A program made the position numbers and the translations under genes. Source: Mogibacterium sp. (GTDB lineage: Bacteria; Bacillota; Clostridia; Peptostreptococcales; Anaerovoracaceae). From it: a stretch of DNA of 64,000 nt. Within the stretch, counting starts at the first letter, position 1, and each line of letters starts with the position of its first letter. Of the stretch, positions 33,593-40,766 are shown piece by piece. The stretch spans positions 34,014 to 98,013 of the forward strand of contig JAKSSP010000006.1 of the NCBI GenBank assembly GCA_024403035.1, written 5' to 3'. The notes beneath the pieces are model-generated. The model worked only from the letters and a program-made list of their open reading frames with translations. It was not told the DNA's origin and did not search any database.

Positions 33593-34936
33593 TCATTCCT
33601 CCAGAGCTTTCTTTGCCAGCTTATCCGCGAGCTCATTGTACTTGTTTCCCGCGTGGGCTTTGACCTTCACAAAAGTGATGTCCATGCTCTTTCTGGCCTC
33701 TTCCACAAAGTCTCTGTATCCCTGAGTCAGTGGATTGTTTGCCTTCCAGCGTCTGTCAGCCCAGGCTCCGATGCCTTCATAGTCGTGATAGATCTCCACC
33801 GCTTTGACACCGTTGGCCCTGCACCAGTCGATCGCGATCTTGGATCCCATGATCTCGCCTGCTACATTTCTCTGTTGAGCAGCCTCTTCATCGTCGAAAG
33901 CAGAATTGAGTTCTGTCGTCTCCCTCTTCCCACTAGCGTCTGTCTCAACGATCACGACTCCGCATGAGAACCTGCCGCTGCCGTTGTCATAGCTTCCATC
34001 CACGTACGCTCTTATGCCTGCAGGGAACTTATCTTCGCCTTCTTTACCATCAGACAGGCCGAGGTATGCCATCGCTTCAGAAGGATCCGCAAAGCTTTTG
34101 TATTCTGCTCCGGTAAAACCGTCCACCTGCGCCTTGCAGTCATCCCATCTCATGAATATGCCCGTCGTCCTGCCCTTTCTTACCGCGTATACCTTTTTTG
34201 CCACTGCTTTGCTCTCCTTGTCCGATTTGCCTGTCGTATGGCCTGTCTCCGGATTCTCATCAAATTTCTTAAGAAACGTCAGCCTGTGTATAGGCGTCTT
34301 TCCCAGAGTCCTTAGTCCCTCATAGTGCTTCGCTGTCCCATAGCCCTTGTTGCCCGCGAAGTCGTATCCCGGATAGACCTCGTCCATTTCGATCATGTAT
34401 GCGTCTCTGGCGACTTTGGCGACTATTGAGGCCGCGGCTATGCAAAGGCATTTTTCATCACCCTTGATGATCGATTCGCTCGGCATGCCTGCGTCAAGCT
34501 TTACGGCATCTATCAGCAGCATGTCTTTTTTGTGCTCTTCATCCTCTCCGCTTAAGAGTCCGCGTTCAGCCAGCATATGCCCGGCAGCCGCGATCGCTTT
34601 TTTCATCGCGTGTTTTGTCGCCTCGAGTATATTGACCTCATCGATCTCATTGTTGTCAGCGATGCCGGTTCCCCAGGCAACTGCCTTCTCCTTGATGATG
34701 TCCGACAGTTCTTCGCGCTTTTTGGCAGAAAGCTTCTTGGAATCGTTGATACCGGTGACATCGAAGTCATCCGGAAGGATGACACACGCTGCATAAACAG
34801 GTCCCGCGAGCGGGCCTCTGCCCACCTCATCGATACCTGCTATGTATCTGTAGCCTTGTGATCTCAGCTCATCTTCGTGAGCCTTCATCTCAGCCAGCTT
34901 AGCTATGTCTCTTTCCTGTCTTTCCGCTTTTGTCAT
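33593..34936 (-). CDS. rnhB: RNase HII-RNase HI fusion protein
   Basis: A 447-residue protein joining two unrelated RNase H types. Residues about 30-228 are RNase HII: GIDEVGRGPLAGPVYAA gives Asp36-Glu37, LLIDAVKLD gives Asp143 and IVAKVARD gives Asp178, a full DEDD site. Residues about 248-293 are the hybrid-binding (viroplasmin-like) domain found at the N terminus of many RNase HI proteins (KKVYAVRKGRTTGIF, YKSFADPSEAMAYL). Residues about 306-447 are RNase HI with Asp313 (YVDGSYD), Glu361, Asp385, His428 and Asp438. Both sites look intact. It follows rbgA, the standard place of rnhB. No ribosome site is seen; three GTAAAG palindromes lie just upstream of the ATG. Confidence 0.9.
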   Translation of the reverse strand: MTKAERQERDIAKLAEMKAHEDELRSQGYRYIAGIDEVGRGPLAGPVYAACVILPDDFDVTGINDSKKLSAKKREELSDIIKEKAVAWGTGIADNNEIDEVNILEATKHAMKKAIAAAGHMLAERGLLSGEDEEHKKDMLLIDAVKLDAGMPSESIIKGDEKCLCIAAASIVAKVARDAYMIEMDEVYPGYDFAGNKGYGTAKHYEGLRTLGKTPIHRLTFLKKFDENPETGHTTGKSDKESKAVAKKVYAVRKGRTTGIFMRWDDCKAQVDGFTGAEYKSFADPSEAMAYLGLSDGKEGEDKFPAGIRAYVDGSYDNGSGRFSCGVVIVETDASGKRETTELNSAFDDEEAAQQRNVAGEIMGSKIAIDWCRANGVKAVEIYHDYEGIGAWADRRWKANNPLTQGYRDFVEEARKSMDITFVKVKAHAGNKYNELADKLAKKALEE

Positions 34937-34945
34937 CTGTATGAT

Positions 34946-34965
34946 GTGTAAAGTGTTCTTTACGG
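34946..34965. repeat. GTAAAG palindrome, locus C copy 1
   Basis: GTAAAG-TGTT-CTTTAC core at 34948-34963, about 10 bases upstream of the RNase H fusion start. Confidence 0.8.
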
Positions 34966-34982
34966 TAAAGTCTCCTTTACGG
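34963..34982. repeat. GTAAAG palindrome, locus C copy 2
   Basis: GTAAAG-TCTC-CTTTAC core at 34965-34980, exactly 17 bases from copy 1. Confidence 0.8.
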
Positions 34983-34999
34983 TAAAGTTTACTTTACGT
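34980..34999. repeat. GTAAAG palindrome, locus C copy 3
   Basis: GTAAAG-TTTA-CTTTAC core at 34982-34997, again at 17-base spacing. It contains the last two codons and the TAA stop of rbgA, so the repeat is partly coding. Confidence 0.8.
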
Positions 35000-35834
35000 G
35001 CTCCAAGGTTATCCTGCCTATCTTACCGCCTCTGAACTCATCCAGAACAGCTCTTGCTGTCCTCTCATAGTCTATCCTGTTGCCGGAAAGAATGAATCCG
35101 CGCTTTCTCGCTATATTGTCCATGTTCTCCAGCGCGTCTTCGGAAATCTCATCCAGTCTGTATCTTTCTTTTAGCATGGCCGGATACTCGTTGCCAAGCA
35201 CCTTGATAAGCTCATATCCAAGATCCTGCACGCCGATTATGTCATCCTTTATACTGCCGCAGAACGCGAGATCCAGACCCACCTGCGGGTCTTCAAACTT
35301 AGGCCAGAGTATTCCCGGAGTATCCAGAAGCTGCATTCCGTTAGACAGAGTCAGCCACTGCTTCCCCTTCGTCACACCCGGTTTGTCGCCGGTCTGAGCC
35401 GATCTCTTTCCGGTCAGTCTGTTGATGAGCGAAGACTTTCCGACGTTAGGGACTCCTACTATCATGATGCGGAGCGGTCTCTTCACGGACTTTACCTCGT
35501 CCCTCTTCTTCTGCTCGGCCTCAAGAGCTTTCAGGATCTTCTTGATGTTCTCGCCTGACTGCAGATTGAGAGCCATGACACGCCTGACGCCTTCACTCTT
35601 CGAAAGGCAGTCCGCCCACTTAGCAGTCTCCTCTTCGTCAGCAAGGTCAGCCTTGCCCAGTACTATCAGGCGCGGCTTTCCGGAAACGATGTCGTCAATG
35701 ATAGGATTTCTGCTGGACACAGGAATACGGCTGTCGACGATCTCGATGACCAGATCCACAGCTTTGAGGTTTTCCTGTATCAATTCGCGGGTCTTCTTCA
35801 TATGACCCGGGTACCAGTTGATGTTGTCTATCAT
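34989..35834 (-). CDS. rbgA: Ribosome biogenesis GTPase RbgA
   Basis: A 281-residue circularly permuted GTPase needed for late 50S assembly. Motif order is G4 (VLGKADLAD, about 57-65), G5, then G1 (GVPNVGKSSLINRL, about 127-140), G2 and G3 (DTPGILWPKF). The N terminus INWYPGHMKKTRE is diagnostic of the YlqF/RbgA family. It normally follows rplS directly; here a 189-base inverted-repeat element and the rplS terminator lie between them. Its ribosome site is weak (AAGAAAAAGAA). The last codons lie inside a GTAAAG palindrome. Confidence 0.95.
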   Translation of the reverse strand: MIDNINWYPGHMKKTRELIQENLKAVDLVIEIVDSRIPVSSRNPIIDDIVSGKPRLIVLGKADLADEEETAKWADCLSKSEGVRRVMALNLQSGENIKKILKALEAEQKKRDEVKSVKRPLRIMIVGVPNVGKSSLINRLTGKRSAQTGDKPGVTKGKQWLTLSNGMQLLDTPGILWPKFEDPQVGLDLAFCGSIKDDIIGVQDLGYELIKVLGNEYPAMLKERYRLDEISEDALENMDNIARKRGFILSGNRIDYERTARAVLDEFRGGKIGRITLEHVK

Positions 35835-35847
35835 TTCTTTTTCTTAA

Positions 35848-36036
35848 CAGCGCACACAGCGCGTGCACGAGCGTTTCTCGAGGATCCTGCCAGCTGCACC
35901 GATGGAGCGAACGTGGCACGGCTGACGTTGTGCGGATGTCTGAGCGCAGCGAGTTCCGCAAACGTCCCGGGACATGGAACGACTGAGGATGCAATGGCAG
36001 ATCCGAGAGAGGCGAGTGCACGCGCTGTGTGCGCTG
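35848..36036. repeat. Long inverted-repeat element 1
   Basis: A 189-base element with perfect 21-bp terminal inverted repeats (35848-35868 and 36016-36036, core GCGCACACAGCGCGTGCAC). Inside is a second imperfect stem (about 35876-35892 with about 35995-36010, GGATC and TGCCA shared) and a central hairpin around GCGGA/TCCGC (35926-35966). It contains no convincing gene. It lies between the rplS terminator and the rbgA start, ending about 13 bases before the rbgA ATG. It may be a miniature mobile element or a structured RNA. Confidence 0.7.
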
Positions 36037-36049
36037 CACTCCTCACAAA

Positions 36050-36088
36050 GAAAAATGCATACCCAAGCCCGTGCTTAAGGTATGCATC
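36050..36088 (-). terminator. Terminator of rplS
   Basis: Stem ATGCATACC/GGTATGCAT extended by AAGC/GCTT inside, followed on the minus strand by TTTTTC. It separates rplS from rbgA. Confidence 0.85.
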
Positions 36089-36094
36089 ATGTCA

Positions 36095-36436
36095 CTATTC
36101 AGCGCTTCTGATCCTGGCTGCCTTACCGGTTCTCTGACGCATGTAGTTGAGCTTAGCTCTTCTGACTCTGCCTCTTCTGACTACCTCGATCTTCTCGATC
36201 TTTGGCGAGTGCAGCGGGAATGTCTTCTCTACGCCGATTCCGTTTGACAGCTTTCTTACTGTGAAAGTCTCATTTACGCCGCCGTGCTGTCTCTTAAGCA
36301 CATAGCCTTCGAAGACCTGGATTCTTTCTCTCTGGCCCTCGATGATCTTTACGTGTACTCTGAGTGTGTCGCCGACTTTGAATTCAGGGATATCGTCCCT
36401 TCTGTAATCCATTGTGACCTGATCTAAAATATTCAC
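36095..36436 (-). CDS. rplS: 50S ribosomal protein L19
   Basis: A 113-residue large-subunit protein at the subunit interface. Typical segments are [34 protein letters not shown] and [35 protein letters not shown]. The start codon is GTG, preceded by AGGAAGGAGAG. It has its own promoter, a structured leader and a terminator, so it is monocistronic here. In relatives it usually follows trmD and precedes rbgA; here a XerD-like gene lies upstream. Confidence 0.97.
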   Translation of the reverse strand: MNILDQVTMDYRRDDIPEFKVGDTLRVHVKIIEGQRERIQVFEGYVLKRQHGGVNETFTVRKLSNGIGVEKTFPLHSPKIEKIEVVRRGRVRRAKLNYMRQRTGKAARIRSAE

Positions 36437-36540
36437 GTTATTCTCTCCTTCCTCTCAAGACGTTCTTGGAGCCTCCGGCCGAATGCCGCCCCCAGAGGAC
36501 CGCCCGTAATAACTGTGGGCTGCCGGAAACCGACAGCCCT
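36437..36540 (-). ncRNA. Probable L19 leader RNA
   Basis: The roughly 100-base untranslated leader of rplS is GC-rich and folds. A 10-bp hairpin with one mismatch (36517-36539, GGGCTG/CAGCCC ends) comes first on the transcript, followed by a second stem around GCCGGAGGC and GGCGGCAT. Position and size fit the L19 autoregulatory leader known in Firmicutes; I have not matched it to a covariance model. Confidence 0.45.
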
Positions 36541-36543
36541 AAT

Positions 36544-36572
36544 AGAATACAATACCAAGCCTTACAATGCAA
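36544..36572 (-). promoter_or_regulatory. Promoter of rplS
   Basis: On the minus strand, TTGCAT (36572-36567), 17 bases, TATTCT (36549-36544). Confidence 0.6.
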
Positions 36573-36589
36573 GAGATTTTTCAAAAATA

Positions 36590-36727
36590 AGAGGAGCAAC
36601 TACCATCGGCAGGTAAGTCGAGAACGCCGGCACTTAGCGACTGGCAAGCCTCCGGCACAGACAGAGCTTAGTACCACTGCGTTCGAATCTTAGCGAGAGC
36701 GTGCCTGACGGTGGTAGTTGCTCCTCT
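36590..36727. repeat. Long inverted-repeat element 2
   Basis: A 138-base element with 24-bp arms (36590-36613 and 36704-36727; the outer 16 bp, AGAGGAGCAACTACCA, are perfect, then one wobble and one mismatch). The interior holds a smaller GCCGG/CCGGC stem. It sits between the XerD-like gene stop and the rplS promoter. On the minus strand the outer arm is followed by TTATTTTT, so it could also act as a very large terminator. It resembles element 1 in architecture but not in arm sequence. Confidence 0.65.
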
Positions 36728-36735
36728 GTATATGC

Positions 36736-37614
36736 TTAAGCCCTAGGGTGACAGCTTCTGAACACCTCTCTGACACGGATGTCGATAACCGCCAGATAAG
36801 CGATGCCGACCGTCATGTCCTCAAATCCCATAAGCTCCTGCAGAGTCTTGAGATCGCCTCCGTTCTGGAGGATATGGACCGCAAAGCTGTCCCTCAGGAT
36901 CTGCGGTGTCATACGTGACTCGATTCCCAGCATCTGACCGTAATCCTTGAGGATCTTCCAGATGCCCTGTCTTGTAAGCGGGTCTCCTCTGAAGTTGATG
37001 AAGACAAAGTCATCATCGTTATGCGGTCTGCCTTTGATGTGATCGTAAGAATTGTTGATATAATCAGCCATCGCGGCCGACGCGTAGCTTCCGAGAGGAA
37101 CGATCCTGCTTTCGTCATTGACGTCTCTGAGAGTAACGAAATTCATCCTCAGGTTCACGTCGCTGAATCTCAGTCTTACGACTTCGGTGACCCTCGCTCC
37201 GGTGCCGTACATGAACTCCAGAAGCGCCTTGTCTCTCAGGCCCTTAACATCATCCAGAGGCAGGTCCATGAGCCTTGCAGCTTCATCCTGAGTAAGGTAG
37301 TTTATCTGTCTCTTGTCGCTCTTGACTGCCTTGATCTTGTTGAACGGATTGCTGCTCATCACGCCCTTGCCGATGAGGTATTCGTAGTAAGTTCTCAGCG
37401 CTGAGACCTTTCTGTTTATGGTCGGCTTCGATTTGTTTTCGTTGCTGAGCTGCAGCACATATGCAATAGCGTCGTTGTCCGTGCAGTCCTCAAGCCCCTT
37501 TGCTCCGCGGCCGGTCAGATACTTCTCGAACGCGGTCAGGTCTCTCTCATACGCAATAAGCGTGTTCTCAGCTTTGCGCTTTTCATTCTTCATGTAATCA
37601 ATGAAATCTCTCAT
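36736..37614 (-). CDS. XerD-like tyrosine recombinase lacking catalytic His
   Basis: A 292-residue protein with the XerC/XerD layout: an N-terminal core-binding domain (about 1-90) and a catalytic fold (about 105-290). It sits beside the Nudix gene, the usual place of xerD in Firmicutes. The active site is altered. Arg141 (GTGARVTEV) and Arg241 and Tyr273 (GIAYLAV) remain, but the HxxR histidine is Gln238 (TPQILRDSF), the second conserved His after it is Asp, and the LGH histidine is Phe264 (LMGFED). The beta-hairpin Lys region reads RDVNDESR. It may bind DNA without normal strand transfer, or work with different chemistry. Confidence 0.75.
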   Translation of the reverse strand: MRDFIDYMKNEKRKAENTLIAYERDLTAFEKYLTGRGAKGLEDCTDNDAIAYVLQLSNENKSKPTINRKVSALRTYYEYLIGKGVMSSNPFNKIKAVKSDKRQINYLTQDEAARLMDLPLDDVKGLRDKALLEFMYGTGARVTEVVRLRFSDVNLRMNFVTLRDVNDESRIVPLGSYASAAMADYINNSYDHIKGRPHNDDDFVFINFRGDPLTRQGIWKILKDYGQMLGIESRMTPQILRDSFAVHILQNGGDLKTLQELMGFEDMTVGIAYLAVIDIRVREVFRSCHPRA

Positions 37615-37624
37615 CTCGCACCTC

Positions 37625-38158
37625 TTACAGTTCTCCCGCCTGCCTTGCGTACAGCAGGCCGATTATGGTCTTTGCGTCCTTTATCTCATTACGCATGATC
37701 ATTCCGATCAGCTCTTCAACATCGAATTCGAGCACGTCCAGACTCTCTGTATCGTCCCAGTGGGTCTCTCCCTTAGTCAGATCTCTGCAGATGAAGATGT
37801 CCAGCTTCTCGTTTGAATACCCGCATGTCGGATAAAAAGTGAGAAGATGCTTCACGGAAGCCGGAATGAACCCTGTCTCCTCCCTGAACTCTCTGGCCGC
37901 GGTCACTTCGCGGGCTTCTCCCGGATCGGTCTTTCCCGCCGGAAGTTCAAGCAGCGATTCCTCGAATGCTTTCCTGTACTGCCTTACCATAAGCACCTTC
38001 CCTTCATCGGTGATGCCTATCATTATGCCGCCGCCGCTATGCTCAACGATGTCCCTGACGGACGCTCCGCCCCTGGTCTCAACAAGGTGTTTTCTTACCT
38101 TGAAAACAGACCCTTCATATACTAGTTCGCTCTTCAGAGTCTTTTCTTCGAATACCAT
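37625..38158 (-). CDS. nudF: Nudix hydrolase, ADP-ribose pyrophosphatase type
   Basis: A 177-residue hydrolase that probably splits ADP-ribose to AMP and ribose 5-phosphate. The Nudix box is complete: GKTDPGEAREVTAAREFREETGF (G-x5-E-x7-REUxEExGU). The preceding LLELPAGK and the C-terminal IKDAKTIIGLL are typical of the ADP-ribose group. Its ribosome site is AAAGGTG. The downstream XerD-like gene begins 10 bases after its stop, the conserved nudF-xerD arrangement of Firmicutes. Confidence 0.9.
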   Translation of the reverse strand: MVFEEKTLKSELVYEGSVFKVRKHLVETRGGASVRDIVEHSGGGIMIGITDEGKVLMVRQYRKAFEESLLELPAGKTDPGEAREVTAAREFREETGFIPASVKHLLTFYPTCGYSNEKLDIFICRDLTKGETHWDDTESLDVLEFDVEELIGMIMRNEIKDAKTIIGLLYARQAGEL

Positions 38159-38211
38159 TTCGCACCTTTACAATAACAATATTATCCTATTTCATTTTAG
38201 CACATAAAAGC

Positions 38212-38574
38212 TCATATCAGCAGAAGATTTTTGGCCAATTCCCTGATAAAAACCTGTCTCCATTTACGCCATGTATTCTCATGCGCTATGTCCCCATACG
38301 GAACGTTGAACACAATGTTATCGATGGTAGCCTGCCGGTATTCTTTTGGCAGTTTCGTGATCGCCTTTCTGATGCATTCAAGCTTCCATGCCGCCTGTTT
38401 GAGCACCGCCGCGTCCCTTATCACGTCCTCCTCATCCACAAAGAAGACCATCTCATTGCCTTCCTGCGAATAATTGCTTATGGCCTCAAGCCTCTTCAGC
38501 CTTTCTATGTCTTTTACCGTCCACAGGCACTGGAAGTATACCTGCTTTGGCACCCGGTCTTTTCTGTCTGTCAT
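38212..38574 (-). CDS. Small helical protein with sigma-region-4-like end
   Basis: A 120-residue soluble protein that I cannot assign firmly. The N terminus (MTDRKDRVPKQVYFQCLWTV) is basic. Residues about 70-120 (AITKLPKEYRQATIDNIVFNVPYGDIAHENTWRKWRQVFI) resemble the helix-turn-helix of sigma-70 region 4 or phage late-regulator proteins of the ArpU/RinA kind, with YGDIA as turn and HENTWRKWRQ as recognition helix. It lies 53 bases upstream of nudF in the same direction. No phage genes are nearby. Confidence 0.6.
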   Translation of the reverse strand: MTDRKDRVPKQVYFQCLWTVKDIERLKRLEAISNYSQEGNEMVFFVDEEDVIRDAAVLKQAAWKLECIRKAITKLPKEYRQATIDNIVFNVPYGDIAHENTWRKWRQVFIRELAKNLLLI

Positions 38575-38623
38575 CTAATGCCTCCTTTCGAGCAACTCTG
38601 CTGCACTCATTGTAGCGGCATGG

Positions 38624-38648
38624 ACAAAACCATTTTTGAAGGTTTTGT
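38624..38648. repeat. 8-bp inverted repeat in intergenic gap
   Basis: ACAAAACC/GGTTTTGT with a 9-base loop and no T-run on either strand. It lies before the small helical protein gene and could be an operator. Confidence 0.35.
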
Positions 38649-38730
38649 GATGAGGTTTTTCAATGTCGGAAAAAGGTCATTTATTGCGGGTTTCCGTGTA
38701 TATGACCGGGCGCGCTCCCGTTTTCAGACA

Positions 38731-38758
38731 GAAAAAAAGGATGCATCCTGCGCATCCT
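38731..38758 (-). terminator. Terminator of the lon-hpt-PHP operon
   Basis: AGGATGC/GCATCCT stem, 7-base loop, then TTTTTTT on the minus strand, just after the PHP gene stop. Confidence 0.85.
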
Positions 38759-38766
38759 CTTCATAC

Positions 38767-39600
38767 TCATGGTCTGTGATAAATATCGTATTCGCGAGGG
38801 TCCATGGTGTGGAAATCCGACCCGCGAGTGATCATCAGCCCGTGCTCCTTAGCGTACGCGACCAGCAGTTCAGACTGCTCCGGACTGGCCGACGGGTGGA
38901 AACATTCGATCCCGTCGATGCCGTACTCGATCATTCTGTCCATGATGGCGTACAGCCTAGGTTTGAACTCTTCGAAAGACTCATCGAGGCGTCGCTGTTC
39001 CATCGGATGAGCCATTACAGCGAGACCGTTAGCGGTATGGATGACCTCGATGATATCCCGGCTCTCCATGGTGACCTTTTTTATGGCTTTCAGGTCGGGG
39101 TCCCGGAAGATGGTGTTGAACGCTTCCCTTACATCCTTGACGTAGCCTTTCTGCATCAGTACCGTCGCGAAAGTAGGCTTTCCCACATAACGGCCGTTGT
39201 TTACCGACCATACCTCTTCGGGCCTGACGTCATATCCTTTACTGTTCAGGCATTCCCTGAATCTGTCGTTGCGTTCCCTTCTTTCTTCAAGCACGTAAAT
39301 GAGAGTATCCATGAGGATCTCGTTTTCAGGGTCGAACCCATAGCCCAGTATGTGAAGATCCTTGCCGAGTTTATCTACAGAGTCAAATTCGATCCCATAG
39401 ATGAACTGCAGTCCGAGACTTTCCGCATATGGTGCTCCGGCCACCGAACCTCCTATTCCATCATGGTCTGTGATAGCGAGCAGTTCATATCCTTCCGCAG
39501 CGCGCATGTCAATAAGCTTCTTAGGCGTCAGTTCGCCGTCAGAGAAGCGGGTGTGCATGTGGAGATCTTTCTTGAGGTCCGATTCTATGAGGGCCCGCAT
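38767..39600 (-). CDS. PHP domain phosphoesterase
   Basis: A 277-residue metal-dependent phosphoesterase of the PHP family. Metal ligands are visible in KDLHMHTRFSDGELTP (HxH plus Asp), AITDHDGIGG, YGIEFDS, the MAHPM His and the C-terminal RGSDFHTMD. Family members in this context hydrolyse 3',5'-bisphosphates or nucleoside monophosphates. I start it at 39600, where AAGGAAGAC precedes the ATG; a longer frame would overlap hpt. It is the last gene of the tig-clpP-clpX-lon-engB-hpt run. Confidence 0.82.
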   Translation of the reverse strand: MRALIESDLKKDLHMHTRFSDGELTPKKLIDMRAAEGYELLAITDHDGIGGSVAGAPYAESLGLQFIYGIEFDSVDKLGKDLHILGYGFDPENEILMDTLIYVLEERRERNDRFRECLNSKGYDVRPEEVWSVNNGRYVGKPTFATVLMQKGYVKDVREAFNTIFRDPDLKAIKKVTMESRDIIEVIHTANGLAVMAHPMEQRRLDESFEEFKPRLYAIMDRMIEYGIDGIECFHPSASPEQSELLVAYAKEHGLMITRGSDFHTMDPREYDIYHRP

Positions 39601-39628
39601 GTCTTCCTTATTGAATTCTTCAGAGATC

Positions 39629-40171
39629 TTACAGCGATTCAACGTCGTCCTCTTGCAGATATGAAATATAAGGCAGATTTCTGTATTTCTGGTCAAAGTC
39701 CAGTCCATAGCCAATCACAAAGAGATCGTCTATCTCGAAACCGACATAGTCAGCGTGGAGATCAGTTGTTCTGCGCGACTCCTTGTTGAGCATGGTGCAG
39801 ACCTTTATGGACTTTGGTCCTCTCTCCTGCAGCTTTGCCAGCACATACTTCAGCGTATTGCCTGTGTCAACGATGTCCTCTACCACGAGGATATTGGCGT
39901 TGTACATGTTGATCTCAGGATCGAATTTGATCTTTACGACACCGGAGCTGGTCTTGGACGCGCCGTAACTGCTTGCGGAAATGAAGTCGAGTTTAGTGTT
40001 CACCGTGAGGTTCTTCATGACATCTGCGATCCAGAGCAGAGATCCCTTGAGTGTGCACAGCAATATCACTTCTTCTCCGTCGTAGTCACGGTTTATCTCA
40101 TCCGCTATCTCTTTTGCTCTTTTCAGAATATCTTCCTGTGAATACAGGACCTTACCGATCTTTTCAGACAT
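39629..40171 (-). CDS. hpt: Hypoxanthine phosphoribosyltransferase
   Basis: A 180-residue purine salvage enzyme that makes IMP or GMP from hypoxanthine or guanine and PRPP. The PRPP-binding motif ILVVEDIVDTGNTLKYVL is complete. CTLKGSLLWIADVM, the flexible-loop SSYG and the base-contact segment ADYVGFEIDDLFVIGYGLDFDQKYRNLPYI are typical. The ribosome site AAGGAGGAG is strong. It lies 13 bases downstream of engB. Confidence 0.95.
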   Translation of the reverse strand: MSEKIGKVLYSQEDILKRAKEIADEINRDYDGEEVILLCTLKGSLLWIADVMKNLTVNTKLDFISASSYGASKTSSGVVKIKFDPEINMYNANILVVEDIVDTGNTLKYVLAKLQERGPKSIKVCTMLNKESRRTTDLHADYVGFEIDDLFVIGYGLDFDQKYRNLPYISYLQEDDVESL

Positions 40172-40184
40172 GTCTCCTCCTTGT

Positions 40185-40766
40185 CTAAATCAGGGTTTCA
40201 ATAACTTCAAGCAGTTTGTCGTGTCCGGTCCTCTTCAGCGCGGAAACCGGTACGACCGTGTCCTCTTTTCCCATCCCCAGCGTTTGTCTTATCTCCTTTA
40301 TGCAGGCAGCTCTCTGATTGCTGCTGACCTTATCAGCCTTGGTGGCCACCACTATGCCGTCGAGCCCGTAGTACTTCAGATACTCATACATCTGAACATC
40401 CTGAGCGCTCGGCTTATGCCTTATGTCCACAAGCTGCACCACCTTGCGCAGGTTGCTTCTGTTCTCGAGGTAGCCCTCTATCATGGCGCCCCACTTCTCG
40501 CTCTCGGCCCTGCTGACCTTCGCGAACCCGTATCCGGGCAGGTCAACTATCCTGAACTCATCATTGCACCTGTAGAAGTTTATGGTCCTGGTCTTTCCCG
40601 GGCTTCCCGAGACCCTTGCCAGGCTCTTTCTGCCGGTGATGAGGTTCAGCAGCGATGACTTGCCGACGTTGGATCTGCCTGCGAAAGCTATCTCAGGCAG
40701 GTCTTCCGGCGGATATTGCGACGCCTTTACGGCGACGGCTTCGAGTTCTGCTTTGTTGATGATCAT
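40185..40766 (-). CDS. engB: Ribosome biogenesis GTPase EngB (YsxC)
   Basis: A 193-residue GTPase for 50S assembly. It has the standard order G1 (AGRSNVGKSSLLNLI), G3 (DLPGYGFAKV) and G4 (ATKADKVS), with PGKTRTINFY as switch I. Its ATG overlaps the lon stop codon (ATGA), giving translational coupling. lon-engB pairing is common in Firmicutes. Confidence 0.95.
   Translation of the reverse strand: MIINKAELEAVAVKASQYPPEDLPEIAFAGRSNVGKSSLLNLITGRKSLARVSGSPGKTRTINFYRCNDEFRIVDLPGYGFAKVSRAESEKWGAMIEGYLENRSNLRKVVQLVDIRHKPSAQDVQMYEYLKYYGLDGIVVATKADKVSSNQRAACIKEIRQTLGMGKEDTVVPVSALKRTGHDKLLEVIETLI

Noticed and set aside
35831-36046. Short open frame inside the long inverted-repeat element 1
   Set aside because: It is Ala/Ser/Arg-rich, has no ribosome site and simply follows the GC-rich repeat arms.
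38281-39789. About 500-codon open frame on the plus strand across the PHP and neighbouring genes
   Set aside because: It runs antisense through three identified features, including a terminator, and resembles no protein; it is a by-product of codon bias.
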